Positions 1 to 8,368 of a stretch of DNA of 64,000 nucleotides are shown here, piece by piece. Position numbers and translations under genes: made by a program. Position 1 is the stretch's first letter; the number at the start of each line of letters is the position of its first letter. This stretch comes from Advenella mandrilli (lineage in GTDB: Bacteria; Pseudomonadota; Gammaproteobacteria; Burkholderiales; Burkholderiaceae_B), in assembly GCF_016595155.1 (NCBI RefSeq), contig NZ_JAENGP010000003.1, forward strand, positions 1-64,000, read 5' to 3'. Below the pieces are notes generated by a model, which saw only the letters and a program-made list of their open reading frames with translations, was not told the DNA's origin and ran no database searches.

Positions 1-1
1 T

Positions 2-97
2 CAGACACGTAACTGGCAACCGATTGGGGAAGTATGGCTCAATCCCGATAAACACCAGGAGATCATTCAACACAAAAAAGTGTTAGAGGCCGCGTGA
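2..97 (+). CDS. C-terminal end of an unidentified protein (partial)
   Basis: An open frame runs in from the window edge and ends at a TGA at 95-97. Only 31 residues are visible, with the tail LNPDKHQEIIQHKKVLEAA. It is convergent with the YdcF-like gene that follows. I do not recognise the family from so short a tail. The frame is open without an internal stop and no competing gene overlaps it, but the evidence is weak. Confidence 0.35.
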   Translation, partial: QTRNWQPIGEVWLNPDKHQEIIQHKKVLEAA

Positions 98-109
98 CTT
101 ATGTTCCAA

Positions 110-766
110 CTAGCTTGACAGATACCGATCAGGCATCACCGTGGGGGCCGCAATAACCTTGAAACCGGCTCGCTCAAACGTTATTTTGGCTCGTTTCATG
201 TGTACGGTATTGGTTACCAGCAAGATGGTATTGATACCTTCCCTGGCCAGCGAATCGCGTGAATAACGGGCTTCTTCAGCAGTCGTGCCCGGTTCAGACA
301 ACACCCATTTTACAGGCGTATGAAACAGGGTTTCCAGTTCGCGTTGCATAACTTGGGCTACCGGCTCGTCACCCGGCCAGCCACCACCACTTACCTGAAT
401 GGGCAAGCCTGTTTTCTGATGTAAATAAGCCCCATAGCGCATCCGCTCAAGTGTAGAAACCGCAGCAGAACTGCCACCAAATTCTGGCTGGTTACGATTA
501 GTGCCTCCGCCCAGCACAACAATGGCCTGGGCCTGCCTGGCATGATTCAAGGATAAGACGGGTTCGTTATAAAGGGACTTTACCAGCGCATTGGCCACAA
601 TTGGCAGGCTTGTTAGCGTTAAGGCGACAAGACAAAATAACAATAGTGCCCGCCCCCATTTTTTAAACCTGCTTCCCAGCAACAGCCAGCTAATAAACAA
701 CAGAATAATGAGGTTAAAGGGAATTAACAGGGCAGAAGAAATAATTTTGCTGGTAAATAGAGTCAT
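110..766 (-). CDS. YdcF/ElyC/SanA-family (DUF218) membrane protein
   Basis: The protein has about 218 residues. Two hydrophobic segments lie at the N-terminus (around residues 5-28 and 38-60), followed by a DUF218 domain that opens with AQAIVVLGGG and contains the PIQVSGGGW and LVTNTVHMKRA stretches typical of the family. Members are inner-membrane proteins linked to envelope and peptidoglycan-precursor or lipid-carrier homeostasis; the biochemical reaction is not settled. I chose the ATG at 766 because TLFTSKIISSALLIPFN matches the usual family start. An in-frame GTG at 793 would add nine residues. It is monocistronic, and its tail converges with the partial gene at the window edge. The family assignment is good, the function is not known. 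Confidence 0.8.
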   Translation of the reverse strand: MTLFTSKIISSALLIPFNLIILLFISWLLLGSRFKKWGRALLLFCLVALTLTSLPIVANALVKSLYNEPVLSLNHARQAQAIVVLGGGTNRNQPEFGGSSAAVSTLERMRYGAYLHQKTGLPIQVSGGGWPGDEPVAQVMQRELETLFHTPVKWVLSEPGTTAEEARYSRDSLAREGINTILLVTNTVHMKRAKITFERAGFKVIAAPTVMPDRYLSS

Positions 767-909
767 GGCGGGAAACAGGTTTAAACACAACACAACTATT
801 AAAAACCGTATTATCTTCTAAAAATTATTGCCGGCACCGCCGTTTGGCATTGGCAACAAAACGTTTTGGCAGCAAGCTTGAACTGCCATACACAGTCTTA
901 CCAGGCATT

Positions 910-1380
910 TTATTTGGCGTTGGCGATCATGATGTTCAATTGGCGGCCGTCAACTAAAAACAGGTTACGGTTATATTTTGCCATTTCACTGGCTTCTTTC
1001 TCAAACCTGCCGGTTGTAAAAATGTAGCTGTGATCACTGTTTTGCTGATTCATGCCAATCACTTCCTGGGAAATCTGGCTAACCCCCACTTTTGTTGCCC
1101 CCCAATGGCGGACAGAAACAAAACCACGGCTACCTTCTTTTTCAATTAGAAAATCGGCAACTTTATGCAATTCATCACGGGTATTTTGAACCCGATACCC
1201 TTTGGATTGAAAAAGACTGGTGATTAACGCAGCAATTTTTTCTTCAGGAAACCCTTGCACTTCTGACAGAGGTATGCGCCGGTTGTTAAGCTGAATATAG
1301 GAAACAGAAGATTTCTTCCGTCTCCAGATAAAATAAGCGGCAGCCACAATCAGCAGTGATAGAACAATGTAAGTATCCAT
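910..1380 (-). CDS. Membrane-anchored Mrr-like restriction-endonuclease-fold protein with degenerate active site
   Basis: A protein of 156 residues has one N-terminal transmembrane helix (about residues 3-18, ending WRRKK) and a Mrr_cat-type domain. The domain pattern is recognisable in FLIEKEGSRGF, HWGATKVGVSQISQEVIG and YIFTTGRFEKEA. In active family members the core reads D...(E/Q)xK. Here the Asp is present in VADF, but the QxK position reads S-V-R, so Gln becomes Ser and Lys becomes Arg. That suggests lost or altered nuclease activity. The start at 1380 is preferred over 1392 because GAGG lies six bases upstream. It is monocistronic, with a 340-bp AT-rich spacer upstream. A role in DNA handling at the membrane is only a guess. 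Confidence 0.7.
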   Translation of the reverse strand: MDTYIVLSLLIVAAAYFIWRRKKSSVSYIQLNNRRIPLSEVQGFPEEKIAALITSLFQSKGYRVQNTRDELHKVADFLIEKEGSRGFVSVRHWGATKVGVSQISQEVIGMNQQNSDHSYIFTTGRFEKEASEMAKYNRNLFLVDGRQLNIMIANAK

Positions 1381-1723
1381 CTCAGACCTCATTAATAGGT
1401 ATATTTATAATATTGAGGACTACTGCGCAAACCATTTGACTCCCCTCTTTTTAATGTTTTCAAAAATTACTAATAAAAACAATTTACATTTTTTTGATGT
1501 CATTATAATGGCTATCGTAGCTTAAAATCACACAATTGGAACAATAAGTAAAATATTAACATAATAGATTAATAAAAAAATACTTCCTCACAATAAAACA
1601 TCTATTGAACTTTCATTTAGTTTCAATTTTTTATGTTTAAAAATAATTAAACAATATGTTCTCCCCTTTTTAGGACACGATAGTACAATCAGGACACGTC
1701 AATCCTACAAGGTTTTCAACAGC
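1381..1723. other. AT-rich intergenic spacer before galE
   Basis: A 343-bp gene-free stretch lies between the divergent Mrr-like gene and galE. It is strongly AT-rich up to about 1660. A possible plus-strand promoter is TTTACA at 1483-1488 with TATAAT at 1504-1509, but the 15-bp spacing is short. Close to galE there are two AGGACACG direct repeats, listed separately. I see no ORF with a plausible ribosome binding site and no tRNA-like fold. Confidence 0.4.
1672..1698 (+). repeat. AGGACACG direct repeat upstream of galE
   Basis: AGGACACG occurs at 1672-1679 and again at 1691-1698. The 19-bp period places both copies on roughly the same face of the helix, 26 bp before the galE start. This could be a direct-repeat operator. 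No regulator can be assigned. Confidence 0.4.
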
Positions 1724-2758
1724 ATGAGTCTTCATTATTTAGTCACCGGCGGAGCCGGCTATATCGGCTCCCACACACTGATAGAAATGTTGCAGGCAGG
1801 TTATACGCCCGTTGTCCTGGATAATTTTTCCAATAGCAGCCACCAGGTTTTTGAGCGTTTAAAAACCATTACTGGGGCAAACATTAAAGTCATTAATGGA
1901 GACATCCGCGATCGCAAGCTGCTGGATAGCATTTTTGCAGAGCATGCTGCCCAAAACACGCCTATCCAGGGAGTGATCCATTTTGCAGCCCTGAAAGCCG
2001 TGGGTGATTCCGTCAAACGCCCGCTTGAATATTACGAAAACAACGTGGCCGGCACCATTACCCTGTTGCAAGCCATGCAAGACGCTGGTGTACAACGCAT
2101 CGTGTTCAGCTCTTCGGCCACCGTTTACGGTGAACCCGAGTTCCTGCCTTATACCGAATCACACTGTATTGCAGCTACCAATCCTTATGGCTGGACCAAG
2201 GCCCAGGTGGAACAGATCCTGCAAGACACCTGTGTCGCCAATAAAAACTTTTCAGCGATTGCATTGCGCTACTTCAACCCGATCGGCGCCCATGAAAGCG
2301 GCCTGATTGGCGAAAACCCGCGCGATATTCCCAACAACCTGTTCCCCTTCATTACCCAGGTGGCGGTTGGCCGTTTAGAAAAACTGAATGTTTTCGGGAA
2401 TGATTACGACACGGTTGATGGTACTGGCGTGCGCGATTACCTGCACGTTAGCGACCTGGCCCAGGGGCATGTCAAAGCCGTGAATTATGTGAATGAAAGC
2501 GCCCATAGCGGCTTTACCGCCATTAACCTGGGCACCGGCACCGGCACCAGCGTGCTGCAAATGATTAGTGCCTTTGAGCGAGTTAACAATATTAAAGTAC
2601 CCTACGCCATTCAGGCCAGAAGGGAAGGTGATATTGCCGCAGCCTGGGCCAACCCCGAACTGGCAGAATCATTGCTGGGCTGGAAAACCACCCGCAGCAT
2701 CGACGACATGTGCCGCGATGGCTGGAACTGGCAAAGCCGGAATCCTGAAGGGTATTGA
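1724..2758 (+). CDS. galE: UDP-glucose 4-epimerase
   Basis: GalE interconverts UDP-glucose and UDP-galactose in the cytoplasm with tightly bound NAD, supplying galactosyl units for surface polysaccharide and the Leloir pathway. The 344 residues match the usual length (about 338). The NAD-binding glycine motif GGAGYIGSH is at residues 9-17. The catalytic SSSAT stretch is at 129-133, and the Tyr-x3-Lys pair is YGWTK, with Y155 and K159. The C-terminal RREGDIAAAWANPELAE stretch is characteristic of GalE rather than other extended SDRs. It stands alone between an AT-rich spacer and the first iclR gene, with no galK or galT nearby. An envelope-sugar role is therefore more likely than galactose catabolism. 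Confidence 0.95.
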   Translation: MSLHYLVTGGAGYIGSHTLIEMLQAGYTPVVLDNFSNSSHQVFERLKTITGANIKVINGDIRDRKLLDSIFAEHAAQNTPIQGVIHFAALKAVGDSVKRPLEYYENNVAGTITLLQAMQDAGVQRIVFSSSATVYGEPEFLPYTESHCIAATNPYGWTKAQVEQILQDTCVANKNFSAIALRYFNPIGAHESGLIGENPRDIPNNLFPFITQVAVGRLEKLNVFGNDYDTVDGTGVRDYLHVSDLAQGHVKAVNYVNESAHSGFTAINLGTGTGTSVLQMISAFERVNNIKVPYAIQARREGDIAAAWANPELAESLLGWKTTRSIDDMCRDGWNWQSRNPEGY

Positions 2759-2876
2759 CCCGCTATAAAGCAAGCACTTCAACCATATACATATAACAAA
2801 ATATTTCTATTAACCTCCAGACTCATATGGTTAAATTGTTTTCCTGCATTGCACTTAATACAGAAAATGATTCACC

Positions 2877-3659
2877 ATGAACAATACGCTTTTTAAGGGT
2901 CTCCAAATACTGGAAATGCTTGCTTACAGCAGTCAGCCCATGAGGCTGACTGATATTGCCAACAACCTCAGTCTTGTCAAAAGCGGTACCCACCGCTTGC
3001 TTCAGGCGCTTATTGAATCAAGATATGTCGTTCAGGACAAACAATCCGGCAAATACAGCACCTCTTGCAAACTCATTGAACTTGGCTCTGCCGTACTTCC
3101 TCACCTGGCGTTAAAACAACAGGCAGAAGGCATCATGCAACAGTTAATGCATGAAACAGCAGAAAGTGTTCATTTATCCATTCAGAATCAACATGATGTG
3201 GTGTATCTGCACAAAGTGGACGGTCCTGCCCCTATCCCGTTCTATACCCATATCGGTGGACGGGTACCCCTATACTGTGTGGCCACTGGCAAAGCCCTTC
3301 TTGCCTATAAAAACGATTTTTTTATTGAAAAAATAAAGCAAAACCTAAACCCCAGAACCAGCAATACTATTATCAATGCCACTCAACTTGAAATAGAGCT
3401 TAAAGAAATCAAGAAAAGAGGGTATAGCATTAACAAAGGTGAACTAAAAGAAGAGGTTTACGGCGTTGCTGCACCCATTATCGACAAAAAGGGAAATATT
3501 ATTGCAGCTATCGGACTGTCCGGACACAGTGAACGCTTTACGACAAAAACTATTAATAAGTATGCTGGCCTGCTCATACAGGCTGCCCAAAGCATTACAG
3601 GCTTACCTAATGAGCATGATCAATCGGCAAACCTGCAACGCCTGATTCTTTCCTGGTAA
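2877..3659 (+). CDS. IclR-family transcriptional regulator (paralogue 1)
   Basis: The 260 residues have the two-domain IclR layout. An N-terminal winged helix-turn-helix (about residues 5-60) contains MRLTDIANNLSLVKSGTHRLLQ. A C-terminal ligand-binding domain contains GRVPLYCVATGKALLAY and the late VAAPIIDKKGNIIAAIGLSG-type core. It is clearly paralogous to the regulator at 10217-10999: both start MNNTL-KG-QI-EML and both end NLQR(L/I)---W. It is convergent with the six-gene operon whose far end is flanked by that paralogue, so the two probably respond to related ligands. A bidirectional hairpin follows the stop codon. The ligand and targets are not evident. Confidence 0.9.
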   Translation: MNNTLFKGLQILEMLAYSSQPMRLTDIANNLSLVKSGTHRLLQALIESRYVVQDKQSGKYSTSCKLIELGSAVLPHLALKQQAEGIMQQLMHETAESVHLSIQNQHDVVYLHKVDGPAPIPFYTHIGGRVPLYCVATGKALLAYKNDFFIEKIKQNLNPRTSNTIINATQLEIELKEIKKRGYSINKGELKEEVYGVAAPIIDKKGNIIAAIGLSGHSERFTTKTINKYAGLLIQAAQSITGLPNEHDQSANLQRLILSW

Positions 3660-3706
3660 AAGCTGGTTTCACAATAAAAAACCAACTTGCAGGTTATAAA
3701 TACAAG

Positions 3707-3738
3707 ACAACCGCCATAATGAAGGCGGTTGTTTTTTT
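3707..3738 (+). terminator. Rho-independent terminator after iclR paralogue 1
   Basis: A perfect 9-bp stem, ACAACCGCC with GGCGGTTGT, and an 8-nt loop is followed by seven Ts. The last bases overlap the stop codon of the convergent Bug gene, so the same hairpin probably also ends the minus-strand operon. Confidence 0.85.
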
Positions 3739-4708
3739 AATTCAGGCCAATACTGTTTTCTTTGATGATATTTTCATAAAGAAAAATATCATCATTATTC
3801 TGCCTGATAAAGTCTTTGGTGCCCAAGTATGCCGGTATTTGGCCAAATTGCAAAAGACGCTCACCCATACCTGGTTTGCTCATGACTTTTTGTGCTGCCC
3901 GTTCATATTCTTCAAGCAGGCTCTGTGGCGTATTTGCAGGAGCAAAAACACCAAACCAACTGGACGTTTTCAAGTCAATACCCTGCTGTGAAAATGTAGG
4001 GATATTTTTCAATGCCGGCAGTTTCAGCGAATCCGGAATGGCCAGCGCCTTCAAATTACCATTTATCACATTCGACAGGGTAACGCTGTCATATTGATAA
4101 TCAATTCTTCCTCCTAACAAATCGTTAAGTGCTTCAATTGAGCCTTTATAAGGAATATGTAAAGCGCTAATACCCAGTTTTTTTGCCAGGATCAGCGCCT
4201 GTAAATGCGTTAATGTACCTTGCCCTGCAGAACCATAAGTTATTTTACCGGGATTCTGCCTGTCATACTCAACCAAATCTTGCAACGTTGAGCCAGGAAA
4301 ATCCTTGCGGACAGCCACAATACCAATTGATTCAGATAATTTGGAAATTGGTTCAAAATCCGTAAAAGGGTTGTAATTAACCTGACGCAGGAAAGGTGTA
4401 ATCGTCATTACACCTGCCGGCGCCAACAACAAAGTGGCTCCATCTGCCTTACTGCGAGCTACCTGCTGTGCACCTATGGCACCCGCTGCCCCACCTTTAT
4501 TTTCAACAACAAAATTTTTATTCATTTCTTTACCCATTTCATCAGCAAAGACACGCGCCAAACTATCCGCATTACCACCGGCAGGATAAGGGACAACCAG
4601 CTTCACCGATGAAATATCTGGCAAATCCGCTGCCATGGATACGGGTATAACAGCCAAAACACCAAATATACTTAAAGTACCTATTATTATTTTTACGAAA
4701 ACACTCAT
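3737..4708 (-). CDS. Bug/TctC-family periplasmic receptor
   Basis: This 323-residue protein has a Sec signal peptide (about residues 1-26, cleavage after VSMA) and the family opening VKLVVPYPAGGNADSLARVF. It also has YGSAGQGTLTHLQ, HIPYKGSIEALNDLLGGRID and the SSWFGVFAPANTP stretch. Bug proteins bind small carboxylates in the periplasm and can feed TctAB-type tripartite transporters, though most lack a cognate TctAB. It is the last gene of the operon descending from 10109, 37 nt after a crotonase gene, with GGGG seven bases before the ATG. Context suggests it binds the acid or thio-acid that the operon activates. No tctA or tctB is present in the window. Confidence 0.9.
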   Translation of the reverse strand: MSVFVKIIIGTLSIFGVLAVIPVSMAADLPDISSVKLVVPYPAGGNADSLARVFADEMGKEMNKNFVVENKGGAAGAIGAQQVARSKADGATLLLAPAGVMTITPFLRQVNYNPFTDFEPISKLSESIGIVAVRKDFPGSTLQDLVEYDRQNPGKITYGSAGQGTLTHLQALILAKKLGISALHIPYKGSIEALNDLLGGRIDYQYDSVTLSNVINGNLKALAIPDSLKLPALKNIPTFSQQGIDLKTSSWFGVFAPANTPQSLLEEYERAAQKVMSKPGMGERLLQFGQIPAYLGTKDFIRQNNDDIFLYENIIKENSIGLN

Positions 4709-4745
4709 TGATTTACCCCGCCATTACATCTATTAATACTATTGT

Positions 4746-5483
4746 TTAGTTGCCACTATAAACCGGTTCGCGCTTTTCCCTGAATGCCTGCACACCTTCT
4801 TTCTGGTCATCACTTTCCCGGACAATACTCAATTCCCTGATGGTACGGGCCATTAGTTCAGAAGGTCCCTGCGGCAATACATCACGCGTAATAAAGCGCT
4901 TCAGGGTCTTTAATACCAAAGGCGAAGCCTTGGACAGTTTTCGGGCTTTTTCAAGTGCAATGCCCACCTGCTGCCCCAGCGGTACAACCTGGTTAACCAA
5001 ACCAGCCTCATAAGCCCGCTGGGCATCCAGTATCTCACCGCACAAAATCACATCCATTGCTACCTTATGTGGAATACGGGCAGCCAGTCCTGCAATCATG
5101 CCCCCGGTAAAGCCCAATTTAGCTTCTGGATAGGAGAAGCGGGTATTGTCAGCCGCAATTGCCAAGTCACACATCATGTGCATGACCATGGAACCGCCTA
5201 CCACCCAGCCTGCAGTTGCTGCAATAATGGGTTTTTCCGTTTGTATGCCCACGGTTGGAATGCAACGCCACAACTCTGGCAAGTTCGTCACGTCAGCGCC
5301 AGCAGAAAATGCTTTTTCACCTGCTCCTGTGATAACAGCAACACGCTGGTCCGATAAATCAAACTCTTCAAAGCCCTGTTGCAGCGCCAAGGCCGTATCT
5401 TTACAAATAGCATTATGTTTTTCGGGGCGATTAATCGTAAACAGAGTTACTTTGTCAAACTGTTCAATGGTTACAACGCTCAT
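4746..5483 (-). CDS. Crotonase-family protein with one catalytic Glu replaced
   Basis: A protein of 245 residues has the crotonase core: the oxyanion-hole segment KAFSAGADVTNLP, then GWVVGGSMVMHMMCDLAIAA, and FSYPEAKLGF. In enoyl-CoA hydratases two glutamates act. The second (PEAKLG) is kept here, but the first, normally in GGGxE, is Val (GGSMVM). Classical syn-hydration is therefore doubtful; isomerase, hydrolase or other crotonase chemistry is possible. AGGAG lies about seven bases before the ATG. It lies between the ADP-forming acyl-CoA synthetase (20 nt upstream) and the Bug receptor, so its substrate is presumably the CoA thioester made in this operon. Confidence 0.85.
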   Translation of the reverse strand: MSVVTIEQFDKVTLFTINRPEKHNAICKDTALALQQGFEEFDLSDQRVAVITGAGEKAFSAGADVTNLPELWRCIPTVGIQTEKPIIAATAGWVVGGSMVMHMMCDLAIAADNTRFSYPEAKLGFTGGMIAGLAARIPHKVAMDVILCGEILDAQRAYEAGLVNQVVPLGQQVGIALEKARKLSKASPLVLKTLKRFITRDVLPQGPSELMARTIRELSIVRESDDQKEGVQAFREKREPVYSGN

Positions 5484-5503
5484 TTTTCTCTCCTGAATTG
5501 TCT

Positions 5504-7609
5504 TTAATTGATTTGTGCCCTGGCATCAACTGCCACACACCCGCTACCCTGCTGCTTCACTTTAAGCGGATTAATCTCTATTTCAAAATTACTGTTTTTA
5601 AGCCTGCAGGCAAGCAGGCTCAAACGGTGAATGGTCTGTGCCACTGTTTCTACATCCAGAGCAGGCCTGCCGCGATAGGTTTTTAACAAAGGGGCTATTT
5701 TCAGTTCTTCAAGCGCCTGTTTTGCCGTTTCCACATGCACTGGCGCTGGCAATACCAACGTATCTTTCAATAACTCAACCAGAATGCCACCACTGCCTAT
5801 AATGACCTGTGGACCAAACTGGGCATCATTTCTGGCGCCCACAATCAGCTCCAGCTCCCCTGACTCCATGCTCTGCAAAGAAAACCCTTCTATTTTGGCG
5901 CCAGGCAACGTCTTGTTAATATTGCTAAGCATGATCATCAGCCGTTGCTCCAGCTCTTTGACCGACTGGATATTAAGTATCACCCCACCCACATCGGACT
6001 TATGCACAATCTGGCTGGAAACCACCTTGGCAACCATAGGAAAACCAATCTCACTGGCTGCATTCACGGCAGCTGCTATATCAGCAACCACAATCTCTTT
6101 ATTTACCGGAATCCCAAACGAAGCCATTAACCTCTTGGATTCAGACTCATTAAGAATGCCTTTTACCTGACTAATATCAGGCAAATCATCAGGCCAAATA
6201 ACCGCTGGCGATGCTTTAAAACCAGACCATTCTTGCCAGTTTTTCAGTGCGGCAACCGCTTCACCAAGTGTATTGGTAAAAGGAATGTTTTTAGCCACCA
6301 GATACCCTCTGGCGGCATTAGCCGCCTGACCCGGCAACATAACCACAATAAACGGTTTCGACGTTCTTTCCGCCCCTGTTACCAGGCTGGTCGTCGTATT
6401 CAATACAGAGGGTGCAGTCGTCAAGACAAACAGGCCGGCATCAACATTTTCATCTTTCATGACAATTTCCGCTGTCAGCTCGGAAATCTTGTCGGTATCC
6501 AGTACATCATGCCTGCGTCCACCCAAATCAATCGGATTGAACGCCTGCCCGGGGGTAAACAATCCGGCAAGCGACTCCTTCGTTTGTGTGCAAAATTCGG
6601 AAAAAGGAATATTCTGTTCTGATAACGCATCAGCTGTTAATGCCCCACCTCCGCCAGATGTGGTAATGATGGTTGCATTGCCAATTTTTTGGCCAGGAAA
6701 TTTGGACATGCTCAGGGCCAGCAAGAACATCGCCATGGGGTCGTCCATCAGAATAATATTCTGGCTTTTGCAAATCGCTTTTAGTGACGCATAATCACCA
6801 GCCAAACTGGCTGTATGAGAAAATGCAGCCTTACTGCCTATTTCCGTTTTCCCGGCCTTGACGGCCAGAATAGGCTTGTTTTTCTGGCGTGCCAATTTTG
6901 CCAGTTCAATAAAGCGCTGAGGTGATTTCAAGCCCTCTATATAGGCACAAATAATCGAAGTGCCATCATCATGAATCAGCATTTCAAGAAAATCACATAA
7001 CTCAAGATCGGCCTGATTGCCAATTGAAAAGCAATGGCTAAAGCCAATTCCCTGTGAATGAGCCTTGTCAAAAAGGGTTCCCATCAGGGCGCCACTCTGG
7101 CTGATAAAACCGATGGGGCTTTTAATAAGCGCATCCACATTAAGCGCTGGCGAAGAACACAGAACCAGTTCATTGGCAGGACTGATCAGCCCCAGACAAT
7201 TGGGGCCAATCAATCGCATGTTATGTTTATTGGCTATTTCCACAATCTCTTGCTCCAAAGCCGCCCCTTCAGGGCCAGCATCAGAGAACTTGGAGGTAAT
7301 GATAATGCTGCATTTGACCCCTTTTTCGGCACATTTTTTAATTTCATCTTTTATTTTTCCGGTGGGCAGTGCCATAACAACCATATCCGGTGCATTTGGA
7401 ATGGCCGTAATATCAGGAAAGGTTTTAATGCCAAACAAAGATTCCCGGCCTGGATTAATAGGATAGATCGTTCCCTTGTAACCATGGCGAATCAAGGTTT
7501 TATAAAGACGTCCACCAAACTTTGTCTGATCTTCGGAAGCGCCAATTACAGCGACAGACTGTGGATTCATAAGCGCAGCCAGACTGGCTGCCGGGGTTGT
7601 AGAAGTCAT
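5504..7609 (-). CDS. ADP-forming (NDP-forming) acyl-CoA synthetase, fused alpha-beta type
   Basis: The 701 residues combine an N-terminal CoA-binding Rossmann domain (SVAVIGASEDQTKFGG, about 18-33), a succinyl-CoA-ligase-like middle, and a C-terminal ATP-grasp domain (from about residue 490, including MVAKVVSSQIVHKSDVGG). The phospho-carrier histidine sits in SHTASLAG (H265). Enzymes of this type reversibly couple acyl-CoA hydrolysis to ATP formation, or activate acids with CoA. It sits in the operon with a class III CoA-transferase, an MDO-like dioxygenase and two crotonases. It could activate the sulfinate or acid product, or recover ATP from the final acyl-CoA. It has the fused single-chain architecture rather than separate sucC/sucD. 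The substrate is not determined. Confidence 0.88.
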   Translation of the reverse strand: MTSTTPAASLAALMNPQSVAVIGASEDQTKFGGRLYKTLIRHGYKGTIYPINPGRESLFGIKTFPDITAIPNAPDMVVMALPTGKIKDEIKKCAEKGVKCSIIITSKFSDAGPEGAALEQEIVEIANKHNMRLIGPNCLGLISPANELVLCSSPALNVDALIKSPIGFISQSGALMGTLFDKAHSQGIGFSHCFSIGNQADLELCDFLEMLIHDDGTSIICAYIEGLKSPQRFIELAKLARQKNKPILAVKAGKTEIGSKAAFSHTASLAGDYASLKAICKSQNIILMDDPMAMFLLALSMSKFPGQKIGNATIITTSGGGGALTADALSEQNIPFSEFCTQTKESLAGLFTPGQAFNPIDLGGRRHDVLDTDKISELTAEIVMKDENVDAGLFVLTTAPSVLNTTTSLVTGAERTSKPFIVVMLPGQAANAARGYLVAKNIPFTNTLGEAVAALKNWQEWSGFKASPAVIWPDDLPDISQVKGILNESESKRLMASFGIPVNKEIVVADIAAAVNAASEIGFPMVAKVVSSQIVHKSDVGGVILNIQSVKELEQRLMIMLSNINKTLPGAKIEGFSLQSMESGELELIVGARNDAQFGPQVIIGSGGILVELLKDTLVLPAPVHVETAKQALEELKIAPLLKTYRGRPALDVETVAQTIHRLSLLACRLKNSNFEIEINPLKVKQQGSGCVAVDARAQIN

Positions 7610-7631
7610 GTCTCAAATTCCATTTGATATA

Positions 7632-8354
7632 TTATTGATTTACATATGCGGTTATGCGTTGCTTGATACCGCCCGGCATAATGGACAATATCAGTGCCTG
7701 CAAATCTGCTGCCTGACTCTCCTGATCCTGTGCCGTTGCACGATAAACCTGTCGCTGGGTAGACTGAGGTAACCGTTGTCCCTGAAGCAACTCAGCCACC
7801 AGGCTATCCTGCTCTTCAATACGACTGAGATGAGTTGCTAATCCACAAGTCAGGGCATCTGCGGCACTTATTTTTCTGCTGGCATTGATCCAGTCTCTCG
7901 CAAGAGAAGTACCCACGCGCGCAGCCAGTCTGCGACTGCCTAGCACCAATCCGAATTTAGCGCCGGGAAAGGTAAACGAAGACGTGTCCAGTGCAATACG
8001 ATAAGTGCAGGAAGCGAAAATATCCGCACCGGCTCCAATAACGCTACCCTGTCCAATAGCCAGCGTTGCAAAAGGCGCCCAGTATATTTTCTGCAGCAAC
8101 AGTTCAATTTCAACAAATCTGGCAAGCAGACTGTCATCAGATTCTGACTCAAGATCGGCCAGATCAAACCCGGTGCAAAAGTGCTTGCCTTCGGCACGTA
8201 TGAGCAACGCTTTTGTATTATTCTCAAAACAGCGATCCAGCATCTCATGCAACGAAGCCACCAAATCACGAGACAGGCTATTGCCTTTACCTGCACGTTT
8301 TAAGATAATCGTGCTAATATCTTCCCGGTGCATCAACTCACATTCTTTACTCAT
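7632..8354 (-). CDS. Divergent crotonase-family protein, both catalytic Glu missing
   Basis: From the ATG at 8354 the protein has 240 residues. I prefer this start to the TTG at 8372 because AAGG lies eight bases upstream and because it avoids overlap with the preceding gene. The crotonase fold is indicated by GKHFCTGFDLADLE (oxyanion hole) and ATLAIGQGSVIGAGADIFAS. The GGGxE position reads GAGAD (Glu to Asp), and the QPE position reads FPGAKFG (Glu to Gly). Neither acid of a normal hydratase is therefore intact. The second of the two crotonases in this operon keeps one Glu, so the pair may do different steps. Function beyond CoA-thioester chemistry cannot be assigned. Confidence 0.82.
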   Translation of the reverse strand: MSKECELMHREDISTIILKRAGKGNSLSRDLVASLHEMLDRCFENNTKALLIRAEGKHFCTGFDLADLESESDDSLLARFVEIELLLQKIYWAPFATLAIGQGSVIGAGADIFASCTYRIALDTSSFTFPGAKFGLVLGSRRLAARVGTSLARDWINASRKISAADALTCGLATHLSRIEEQDSLVAELLQGQRLPQSTQRQVYRATAQDQESQAADLQALILSIMPGGIKQRITAYVNQ

Positions 8355-8368
8355 TTCTTTTGCCTTTT

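Noticed and set aside
7058-7627. A 189-residue plus-strand frame opposite the acyl-CoA synthetase
   Set aside because: It mirrors codon structure of the real gene and has no family features.
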